Under the pieces are notes generated by a model. It did no database searches. It was not told the origin of the DNA and saw only the letters and a list, made by a program, of their open reading frames with translations. Positions 15,429-24,900 of a stretch of 64,000 bases of DNA are shown one piece after another. The position numbers and the translations under genes were made by a program. Origin of the DNA: Salinispora tropica CNB-440. GTDB lineage: Bacteria; Actinomycetota; Actinomycetes; Mycobacteriales; Micromonosporaceae. Every line of letters begins with the position of its first letter. The first letter of the stretch is position 1. The DNA is taken from positions 3,476,144 through 3,540,143 of the forward strand of contig NC_009380.1 of the NCBI RefSeq assembly GCF_000016425.1, written 5' to 3'.

Positions 15429-17924
15429 ATGGCAGCACTGACCTGGACGGTGCCAGCCGGGCGAGGAGAGTTGACCGTCGAGACCGTACCGTGGGCGCTG
15501 CTCCGCAGCACCGGCTTTCCGGTCCAGTTGGTGGCGGGGCTCGCCACCGCGACCCTCATCGCCGCGGCCGACCGGGTGTTCGCCGCAGAGCAGGAGGTCG
15601 AGGCGGCGCGCGTCCACTTTCTGCACGAATGCTGGCCCGTCGCGCGCGAGGCTGTCCGGGAGCTCGAGCCCCGTCAGCGATCCCTGCGCGCGTTGCAGAG
15701 CTGTCGGCGCCGGGTGGAGGCGGGAGCACGGCTGGACGAGCGGGGCATCGAGATTCTGACGGCCACCGGACTACCGCAGTGGGCTTCGCGGTGGAACACC
15801 CTGGTCGACGCCCACACCGAACACCTGGCGACCGTCCGCGCAGAGTTCGACGGGGCACTGCACCAGGCTCGGCTACACACCGCGACGACCGCCAACTCCG
15901 ATGCCTTCCGGCACGCCGTGTTCGTGTCGAACCCGGGCTTCTTCCACTCCGCGCTGCGGACGCCGCCGATGGCGCACCCCAGCTGGGACAGTTCGGCGGT
16001 GGGCACCGACCCACCGCGCGCGCTGCGCCGCCGGCTCGACACCGTGCATCGCTACCTTCGCCGCTTCGCCACCAAATGCGAAACCGTCTCATTCTTTGGG
16101 CCGGTGCTGTTCAGCAAGCTTCGCCCGGAACAGGACCAGCCGGTCCAGGTCGGGACACCCGCGCCCGAGCGCATCGTGGTGGAGGCCAGCGCCTGGCTGG
16201 TCGAACAGCTCCGTGAGCAGGCTGTTGGTCAGACTCCACTGCGTACCCAGCGCGCCTGGCCCAGCCCCCTGTTCCGCCAGCCGGGCCCGGAGCACGTGCT
16301 GGAACGGGTTGTGGACGGCCGCCGCTTCACCGTCGCCGCCGCCGCGCTGGCCCTGTGGCAGGCGGCAGCGGCCAGCCCCGGAGCTCACCTGGCCGACCTG
16401 CTGGCCGCCACCGGGACGATGGATCAGTCCGACGAACGCCTGGCACGGCTGGTACGCGCGCTGGGGCCGGCGCTGACCGTCTCGCCCTGGCGTCTCCCGG
16501 CCACCGAGCTCCACGCGTTGACCCGGCTCGCCGGGGAGCACCCCACAGCCACGGTCGTCGAACTCGCCGACTGCCGGGACAGGTACGCCCAGGCCGGGTG
16601 GCCGGACCGCGCCCCGCATCTCACCGCGGCGCAGCAGGCCAGTGCCCGGGCCGGCGGGGACGCCTCCCGCAACGGTGGACAGCACTACGCCGATCGGGAA
16701 CTGTTCCACGAGGACAGGTCCAGTCCGTTGAGCGAGCAGGTCAGCCTCGGAGCGCCCATCGTTGACCGGATCCGTCAGGTCACCGAGGCCGTCTTCCCCC
16801 TGACTTTCCTGGCCGCCCTCCTCGCCCGCGAGGACGCCCGGGACGCGCTGTGTACCGCACTGCGGGGCACGTCGGCCCCGCTCGCGGCCCTCGCCGCCCG
16901 GGAGATTCCCGCCCGTACGGACCGGCGGGACCACCTGGATTCCATCCTGCACGAACTGACCACGAAGGCCGTCGGCGACCTGGCAGCGGTCGCCGACCGT
17001 CCGCCGGTCGTCGAACTCGACCCACACGTACTCGCCGATGCCCTCGCCCCGTTGTGGGAGACGGTCTCCCTCGACCCGGACGACGCCTGTCTGCCCAGCC
17101 CTGACCTGATGGTCGCCGGCCCGGACCCCGCCACCGCCACCTGGGTGCTCTCGGAGCTGCACGACGATTGCAGCTCCATCTTCGGCGGACTGGAGCGACC
17201 CCTGCACAGTGACCCGGACGGGCTGTGGGCGGACTTCGTGGCGCGGGTCGAACAGGCGGTTTCGCCACGGACGGCCGCGACGATCGTCTCCCGCCGCCGC
17301 AGCGCCCACGTCACCCCGGAGCTACCAGGGGTGGCGATCGAACTCAGTGGCCTGTCGAGTAAGGACCGCACCGAGGTGGTGCCGATCGCCGAGGCCCACG
17401 TCCCCGCCACGGCGGACGCCGTCCTGGTCGATGGCGAACGTCGGCTGCTGTGGCCGGGAGACCTCTCCTCCACCCTGCACCGGGCCCTTTCCCGTCCGGC
17501 GCTCGGCCCGATCTCGATCGACCTCGGCACCTACACGCCGCGGATCGTCGTCGCCGGGGTCGTACTGCAACGCGCCCGGTGGCGGGTGCGTCTCCCGGAA
17601 CGAGCCGACGACGCGTACGGGCAGTGGTTGGCACTCCATCGCATCCGGGCACAGCACCGACTGCCGCGCCACGTCTATGTCCGGCATCCCGCCGAACCGA
17701 AGCCGCTGTACGTCGACTTCGCCGACCCGATGGCGGTGCTCGACCTCGCCCGTCTCGCCCCGGCCGACGTCGTGGTCTCCGAAATGCTGCCCACGCCCGA
17801 GCAGCTGTGGTGGCGTCCCGACGACCAACCGCACTGCGCGGAGCTCCGCCTCGGCACAGTGCTGCGGCCTACGGCCTCGGCCCACGTGGACGAGGACGAC
17901 GACGCCATCCCCCATCACCCGTAA
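15429..17924 (+). CDS. LanB-like protein 4 (PEARL-type, no elimination domain)
   Basis: An 831-residue LanB glutamylation-domain homologue, the longest of the four and the only one encoded apart from the main series. Landmarks are LLRSTGFPVQLVAGL near the start, RRFATKCETVSFFGP (R212 to about 225), GGQHYADRELFHED, WVLSELHDDCSSIF, and EPKPLYVDFADP near the end. The elimination domain is missing. It sits immediately ahead of the methyltransferase and LymA, with its own upstream control region, so it may belong to a second transcript. The cysteine inside the signature (TKCET) differs from the Asn or Ser of the other copies. Function is inferred from family and context: aminoacyl-tRNA dependent peptide ligation or activation. 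Confidence 0.85.
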   Translation: MAALTWTVPAGRGELTVETVPWALLRSTGFPVQLVAGLATATLIAAADRVFAAEQEVEAARVHFLHECWPVAREAVRELEPRQRSLRALQSCRRRVEAGARLDERGIEILTATGLPQWASRWNTLVDAHTEHLATVRAEFDGALHQARLHTATTANSDAFRHAVFVSNPGFFHSALRTPPMAHPSWDSSAVGTDPPRALRRRLDTVHRYLRRFATKCETVSFFGPVLFSKLRPEQDQPVQVGTPAPERIVVEASAWLVEQLREQAVGQTPLRTQRAWPSPLFRQPGPEHVLERVVDGRRFTVAAAALALWQAAAASPGAHLADLLAATGTMDQSDERLARLVRALGPALTVSPWRLPATELHALTRLAGEHPTATVVELADCRDRYAQAGWPDRAPHLTAAQQASARAGGDASRNGGQHYADRELFHEDRSSPLSEQVSLGAPIVDRIRQVTEAVFPLTFLAALLAREDARDALCTALRGTSAPLAALAAREIPARTDRRDHLDSILHELTTKAVGDLAAVADRPPVVELDPHVLADALAPLWETVSLDPDDACLPSPDLMVAGPDPATATWVLSELHDDCSSIFGGLERPLHSDPDGLWADFVARVEQAVSPRTAATIVSRRRSAHVTPELPGVAIELSGLSSKDRTEVVPIAEAHVPATADAVLVDGERRLLWPGDLSSTLHRALSRPALGPISIDLGTYTPRIVVAGVVLQRARWRVRLPERADDAYGQWLALHRIRAQHRLPRHVYVRHPAEPKPLYVDFADPMAVLDLARLAPADVVVSEMLPTPEQLWWRPDDQPHCAELRLGTVLRPTASAHVDEDDDAIPHHP

Positions 17925-17950
17925 CCACCTCCAGCGACAAGGAGAAAGCC

Positions 17951-18808
17951 GTGACCGAACAGACCGACCTCACCGCCCGAGTCCGGGACGCCTACGACAA
18001 GTCCGCTGACCAGTACGATTCCGCCGGCCAACTCCTCTTCCACCCACTGGGCAAAACGGTCGCCGACCTGCTGGAGCTCAAGCCGGGCGAGCGGGTGCTC
18101 GACCTCGGCTGCGGTCGTGGCGCCTGCCTGTTTCCGATCGCCGCCCAGGTCGGTACCGAGGGTTTCGTGCTCGGCATCGACCAGGCACCCGGCATGGTGG
18201 AGGCGTGTGGGGCCGACCTTGAGGCCCGCGGACTGGCCGACCGGGCGCAGGTGCGGCTCGGTGACGTCCAGAGCTTCACCGTTGACCGGCCCTTCGACGC
18301 GATCAGCGCCGGCATGGTTCTGTTCCTGCTACCGGCACCGCAGCAGGCGTTGGCCGCTGCCGCGGCGGCGCTGCGCAGCGGTGGACGGCTGGTCGCGACG
18401 ACCTTTCCGACGGAGAACGGCCGACTCGCCGCCGGCTGGGAGTCGGCGGAGATTCTCGCCGAGGTGTTGTCCACCTATCTCCCGGAGGGCGTCGACGATC
18501 CATGGCAGCTTGTCCTCGGTCTCAACGGACCGCTGGTCTCCGAGGAGTCAACCGCCAGCGCGGTCCTGACGGCGGGCTTCACCGATGTCGACATTCGTCA
18601 CATAGCAGCGAAGTCCCGATTCGAGTCGATCGACGACTACCTCGCCTGGACCTGGACGGTCACCCCGCGCATGCTGTGGGAACTGGTGCCGCCGGAGCGG
18701 CGGACCGAGGCCACCAACGCGGCCCGGACCGCGTTGCGGAGCCTGGCGGGTTCCGACGGTTCGCTGGTGTTCTCCTGCCCGACCCGGACCATTCGCGCCG
18801 TCCGTTAA
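17951..18808 (+). CDS. Class I SAM-dependent methyltransferase
   Basis: A 285-residue Rossmann-fold methyltransferase. Motif I is VLDLGCGRGACL, followed by the acidic end of strand 2 in VLGIDQAPGM and a post-I segment RLGDVQSF. GTG start has AAGGAGA upstream. It lies 26 nt after the fourth LanB-like gene and 110 nt before lymA. Lymphostin carries a methoxyacryloyl side chain, and reductive release from LymA would give an enolisable beta-keto aldehyde. O-methylation of that enol by this enzyme is the simplest assignment and is inference. An N- or C-methyltransferase role cannot be excluded from sequence. Confidence 0.85.
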   Translation: MTEQTDLTARVRDAYDKSADQYDSAGQLLFHPLGKTVADLLELKPGERVLDLGCGRGACLFPIAAQVGTEGFVLGIDQAPGMVEACGADLEARGLADRAQVRLGDVQSFTVDRPFDAISAGMVLFLLPAPQQALAAAAAALRSGGRLVATTFPTENGRLAAGWESAEILAEVLSTYLPEGVDDPWQLVLGLNGPLVSEESTASAVLTAGFTDVDIRHIAAKSRFESIDDYLAWTWTVTPRMLWELVPPERRTEATNAARTALRSLAGSDGSLVFSCPTRTIRAVR

Positions 18809-18872
18809 CCGGCGCCGTCCGTTAACCGGCGCCGTCCGCTAGCCGATGTCGTCCGCTAGCCGACGTCGTCTG
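18796..18872. repeat. 17-bp tandem repeat, 4.5 copies
   Basis: Units begin at 18796, 18813, 18830 and 18847, with a partial fifth copy. Consensus is CGCCGTCCGYTARCCGR; units 1 and 2 are identical, and units 3 and 4 share the CTAGCCGA variant. The first unit overlaps the methyltransferase stop codon (18806-18808), so the array grew out of the gene end. It fills most of the spacer before lymA and could affect mRNA structure between the two genes. Confidence 0.9.
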
Positions 18873-18918
18873 CCCACACCGACCTACCCCAGAGCACGAA
18901 GCCGAAAGGTACGAAGAC

Positions 18919-21900
18919 ATGCGTAGCGAGTTGATCCGACCGCTGTCCGAGCTGCTCGGCGAACACGCCGTCCGGCGCGGAGACAAGATCGCCTTCGCCG
19001 ACGGTAAGCGTGGCGTCAGCTACGCCGACCTCGACCGGCGGACCGCTCGACTGGCCGGACACCTGGCCGCCCTGGGGTTGGAGACCGGTGGGCGAGCCGT
19101 GATCCTGATGGGCAACAGCGTCGAGGCGGTGGAGAGCAGCCTTGCGGTGATCCGGGCGGGCGGCATCGCGGTACCGCTCAACCCACAATCCTCCACGGCT
19201 GAGATCGACCACCTTCTCGACGATGCCGAACCGACGGTCATCGTGTGTGACCCGGCCCGCTTCGGCCAGGTGGTCCGGCGGCACCACCCGGGTCGACCAC
19301 CACGGGTCATCCGTACCGGCGAGGCCGAAGCCGAGGAAGACGCCGCAGCAGAGACGGTGCGGTACGAGGAGTTGATGGGCACCGAGCCGAGCGGACCGGC
19401 TCCCGACGAGGCTGCGCTGGATGCCCCGGCGTGGATGCTCTACACGTCGGGGACCACCGGTCGGCCAAAGGGGGTGCTGTACTCGCTGCGCAGTTCGTTG
19501 TGGCTGGTCGCGGCGGGGCATGAGCCGGTGCTGGGGCTGTCGGAGCAGGATCGTCTGTTGTGGCCGATGCCACTGTTCCACGGGCTCGGGCAGAACCTGT
19601 GCGTGCTGGGGGTCACGGCGGTCGGCGCGAGTGCGCGGCTGATGAGCGGCTTCGCACCGTCCGAGGTCCGCGACCTCCTGCGCGAGGAGGCCATCACGTT
19701 CCTGGCCGGGGTGCCGACCACCTACCACTACCTGCTGGACCAGGTCACCGACGCCACCACCGACCTCTCCGCGCTACGACTAGGTTTCGTGGCGGGATCG
19801 GCGAGCGGTGCCGCGTTGGGCAGCCGCTTCGAGGAGGCGTTCGGTGTTCCCCTGGTGGACCAGTACGGGTCCTCCGAAACCGGTGCCATCACCTCGAACC
19901 GGCCGTTCGGGGAGCGGGTCCCCGGCTCCGTCGGGCCACCGCTCCCCGGCGTGGACATCCGCCTGGTCGACCCCGACACCGGCCAGGACGTGCCCACCGG
20001 GAAGGAGGGCGAGGTCTGGGTCGCCGGACCGAACCTCATGCTCGGATACCACGGGCAGCCCGATGCCACCGCCGCTGTCCTGCGCGACGGCTGGTACCGC
20101 ACCGGTGACCTTGGGCGGCGGGACGCCCTGGGGCACCTGACCCTGACCGGCCGACGCAAGGAGCTGATCATCCGTGGTGGCGAGAACATCCACCCCGTCG
20201 AGGTCGAGGAGGTACTGCGTACCGCCGCCGGGGTAGCCGACGTGGCGGTGGGTGCCGAGCCCCACGACGTGCTCGGTGAGGTGCCGGTGGCCTATCTGGT
20301 GCCCGGCCCCGAAGGCGTGGACGCGGCGACGGTCTTCGCGCACTGCCGGCGGCTGCTCTCCTTCTTCAAGGTTCCCGACAGGCTCTACACGATCGAACGC
20401 GTCCCCCGGACCAGCACGGGCAAGATCACCCGGCACCTGCTGGCAGAGGCGGACCCCCAACTGCTGGGCGTAGCCACCCCGGACGGCGAGGCCGGCGAGG
20501 CCGCGCCGATCGACGGTACGGCGTGGGCAGCGCAGTTGCGGGAGTTGCCGCCAAGCGAGCGCACCCGGAGCGTCCTGGAGCTGGTTCGCAGCGAGGTAGC
20601 CCGCGCCGTGGGTCTCGACTCTGCCGAACAGATCCGACCCGACCAGCCCTTCGTCGACCTCGGGCTCGGTTCCCTCGCCGTCGTCGGGGTTGGTCAGCGG
20701 CTCTGCGCCCGAGTCGGGCTACGGCTTCCGGCGACCGTCGTGTTCGACCATCCGACGCCCACCGCCCTTGCGGCCCGGCTGGTCGCCGAGGTGAGCGGAA
20801 CGCGTGCGCCGGCCGAAGGCACCCACGCTCCGGACCGGGCTGGTGCCGACGAGCCGATCGCGATCGTCGCGATGGCCTGCCGATTCCCCGGCGAAGTCGA
20901 GGATCCGGACCAACTCTGGGCCATGATCGCCGAAGGACGCGACGCCACCTCAGAGCTGCCGGACGACCGGAACTGGCCGCTGGACACCCTCATCGACCCG
21001 AACCCGGACCACCTCGGCACCAGCTACGTATCCCGGGGCGGGTTCATCTCCGACCCCGCCGGCTTCGACGCCGCCTTCTTCGGGATCAGCCCGCGGGAGG
21101 CGACCGCGATGGACCCGCAGCAGCGGGTACTCCTGGAGATCGCCTGGGAGGCGTTCGAGCGTGCCGGAATCGATCCCACCCGGGTGGCTGGCTCCCCGAC
21201 CGGCCTCTTCATCGGCACGAAGGGGCAGACGTACAGTTCCCTCGCCGCGCCGGCCTCGGAGTACGAGGGCTACCTGGGCTTCGCCACCTCGGGCAGTGTG
21301 CTGTCTGGACGCGTCGCCTACACCCTCGGGTTGGAAGGTCCGGCCATCACGGTGGACACCGCCTGCTCGGCGTCGTTGGTGGCGCTCCACCTGGCGTGTC
21401 AGTCGCTGCACGCCGGGGAGTCCCGCCTCGCCCTCGCCGGTGGGGTCACCGTGATGGCCACCCCCGACGATCTGATCACGTTCAGCCGTCAGCGTGGCCT
21501 CGCCGTGGATGGCCGGGTCAAGGCGTTCGCCGCAGCAGCAGACGGTACCGCCTTCGGCGAAGGTGCGGGGGTGGTGCTCCTGGAGCGCCTCTCGGACGCG
21601 CGCCGGGCGGGGCGGAAGGTGCTCGCCGTCATCCGGGGCAGCGCGGTCAACCAGGACGGCACGTCGAACGGGCTCACCGCCCCCAACGGCCAGGCCCAGC
21701 AACGGTTGATCCGTCAGGCACTCGCCGCCGCCCGGCTCGGTCCCGCCGACATCGACCTGGTCGAGGCGCACGGCACGGGAACCGCGCTCGGTGACCCCAT
21801 CGAAGCCGAGGCGATTCTGGCCACCTACGGGCAGGGGCGGGCGCCGGAGCAACCGGTATGGCTCGGATCAGTCAAGTCCAACATCACCCACACCCAGGCG

Positions 21901-24900
21901 GCTGCCGGCACTGCCGGTCTCATCAAGATCGTGCAGGCGATGCGCCACCGGACTCTCCCGGCCACGCTCAACGTTGACCAACCGTCGCCGCACGTCGACT
22001 GGACCTCCGGCCAGGTACGCCTGGCGACCGAGCCCCGGCCCTGGCAGGTGGCCGGCCGGCCCCGGCGGGCCGGGGTCTCCGCCTTCGGGATCAGCGGCAC
22101 CAATGCGCATGTCATCGTGGAAGAGAGCCCGGTCGAGCCGCCGGTGTCGGCGAGCGTTGACGAGTCCCGGAGCCCCGCCGCCGTTCCCTGGCTGCTCTCC
22201 GCCAGGTCGCCGGTGGCGCTGCGGACGCAGGCTGCCCGGCTGGCCTCGATGACGCGCTCCGCGCCCGAGCTCAGCCCGGCGGCCGTGGGCCGCGCGCTGG
22301 CTCGCTCGCGCGCGGGCCTGGACCATCGGGCGACCGTGGTGGGTACGGAGACCAAGCAACTCCTGGCGGGCCTGGAGGCCCTCGCCTCGGGCACGCCGGC
22401 GGCCGGGCTGACGACGGCACGCGCGGTGCCCGACCGGGCCGTCGCTGTGCTCTTCACCGGCCAGGGCGCGCAGTACCCGGGCATGGGCCGCCACCTTTAC
22501 GACAGCTTCGACGTCTTCGCCGCCGCGCTGGACGAGGTCTGTCAGTTTCTGGCACCGGAGGTACGGCCGGCCCTGCTGGCGCCGGCCGGGACGCCGGATG
22601 ACGAGTCGATCCACCAAACCGGTCTCGCCCAGCCCGCCCTCTTCGCCCTGGGGGTCGCCCAATTCGCCCTCCTGCGCTCCTGGGGGGTACACCCGAGCGT
22701 GCTCGCTGGGCACTCCATCGGCGAGATCACCGCGGCACACGTGGCCGGGGTACTCTCGCTGCCGGATGCGGCCCGCCTGGTCAATGCCCGGGGCGCCCTG
22801 ATGCAGGCGCTGCCCCCGGGCGGGGCGATGCTCGCGGTGAAGGCCACCGAGGAGGAGATACTGCCCCTGCTCTCCGGGGAGGAGTCGCGGATCGGAATCG
22901 CCGCGATCAACGCGACCCGGTCGGTCGTCGTCTCGGGCGACGAAGAGGCCGTGACCTCGCTCGCCACCCGGCTGGCCGAACACGGGCATCGGGCCACGCG
23001 CCTCCGGGTGAGCCATGCCTTCCACTCTGCTCACATGGACCCCGTCCTCGACGACTTCCGCGCCGTCGCGGAGTCGCTGGCCTACCAGCGACCCACCATT
23101 CCGATCGTCTCCACCATGACCGGCGTGGCCGCAGGCGCGGAGCTGCTCACACCGGGGTACTGGGTCGAGCAACTCCGCCAGCCGGTTCGCTTCGCGCCAG
23201 CGGTACGCGCAATTCGTACGCAGGGCACCGACACCTTCGTCGAACTCGGTCCCGACGGAGTACTGACCGCGCTGGTGCGGGAGACCCTCGGCGCGGACGA
23301 GCACCACGCGGTGCCGTTCTGCCGTCGTGGCCGGTCGGGTGCCGAGGCCGCTGCCCTGGGCGCCCTGCACGCCCTCGGTGTCCCGGTGGAGTGGGAGGGC
23401 TTCTTCCCACCGACCGACGAACCCGAGGTCGACCTGCCCACCTACCCGTTCCAACGACGGCGCTACTGGCTCCCACCCACCGCCGTGCCGTCGCCCACCA
23501 GGCCGGGTCCGGCCCTCCGCGAGCGGGTCGGTGGGGCCGACTCGTCCCGCCTCGGAGCGGCCACCGAACGGTCAACGGGAACCGTGCCGTCGGCCGGCGC
23601 CACCCCGGCAGTCGACGCCGCGCAGTTGGCGGGGGCCATGCTCGCAGCTCGGCTCGGTGCCTTGGACGAGGAGGAGCAGTTCCTGCACCTGGTCCAGACC
23701 GTCACGGCTCTGGTCGCCGCCGTTCTCGGTCACGCAGACCCGGACGAAATCGATCCAGACGCGTCCCTGCTGGATCTGGGCTTCGACTCCCTCACCGCGG
23801 TGGAGCTGCGAAACCAGATCCGCGACCTCAGTGGGGTCAACCTCCCCGCCTCGCTGGTCTTCGAATTCCCCACCGTGGCAGTCCTCGCCGATCACCTGCT
23901 GAGCCGGGTGCTCCGCGCGGCCGACGACGACGAGGACCGGGTGGACTTCGCTGCCGAGGTAACCCTGGCCGCGGACATCGTCTGCGCGGATGAGGTCATC
24001 ACCGCCGTCACCGAGCCTCGCGAGGTCCTCCTCACCGGAGCGACCGGCTTCCTCGGCGCCTTCCTGCTCCGCGACCTGATGCGGAGCACGAACGCCGTGG
24101 TGCACTGCCTCGTGCGGTCCACCGACGAGAAGCCGGCGCCAGACCGGCTGCGGGACAACCTCCAGTGGTACCAGCTCTGGGACGAGATCGATCCGAACCG
24201 GTTGTCCGTGGTGGTCGGCGACCTGGCCGCTCCGAGGTTCGGCCTGTCGGAGCAGCGGTACGACGAGTTGTCCCGCCGGGTCGATACGGTCTACCACGCG
24301 GCTGCCACCGTCAACGGTCTCTACCCCTACTCCTCGCTGAAGGCAACGAACGTGACCGGCACCGAGGAGATACTGCGGCTGGCCGCACGGCATCGCAGCG
24401 TTCCGGTCCACCACGTGTCGTCCACGGGCGTCTTCTCCGCCGAGGTCGTACCCGGTGTCGCCCTGAAGTCGACCGACCCGCCGGGGCCCGCCGCGGCGCT
24501 CTCCTCCGGGTACCGACAGACCAAACTGGTCGCGGAGCAGATCATTGAGATCGCCCGGGAACGCGGGCTACCGGTGTCGATCTACCGGGTCGACGAGATC
24601 TCCGGCGACTCGGAGCAGGGCCGCTGCCAGACGCACGACTTCGTGTGGCTGAGCATGAAGGGCATCCTGCAGGCGGAGGCGGTTCCGACCGACCCGGCCG
24701 GCATCTTTCACCTCGTGCCCGTCGACTACGTCAGCTCGGCGATCCTGAGGTTGTCCCGGAACGCAAACGCCGTCAACCACAACCATCACCTCGCCAACAG
24801 CACACACCTGCCGTTCGCCGAGATGACGGACGCACTGCGTGCCCGCGGCTATCGCCTCGACGAGTTGGGCTGGGACACCTGGGTCCGGCGAGTACGCTCC

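Noticed and set aside
1586..17924. Lanthipeptide (class I lantibiotic) cluster
   Set aside because: No cyclase, no elimination domain, no precursor peptide and no transporter were seen, while a PKS-NRPS synthase and tailoring enzymes are present.
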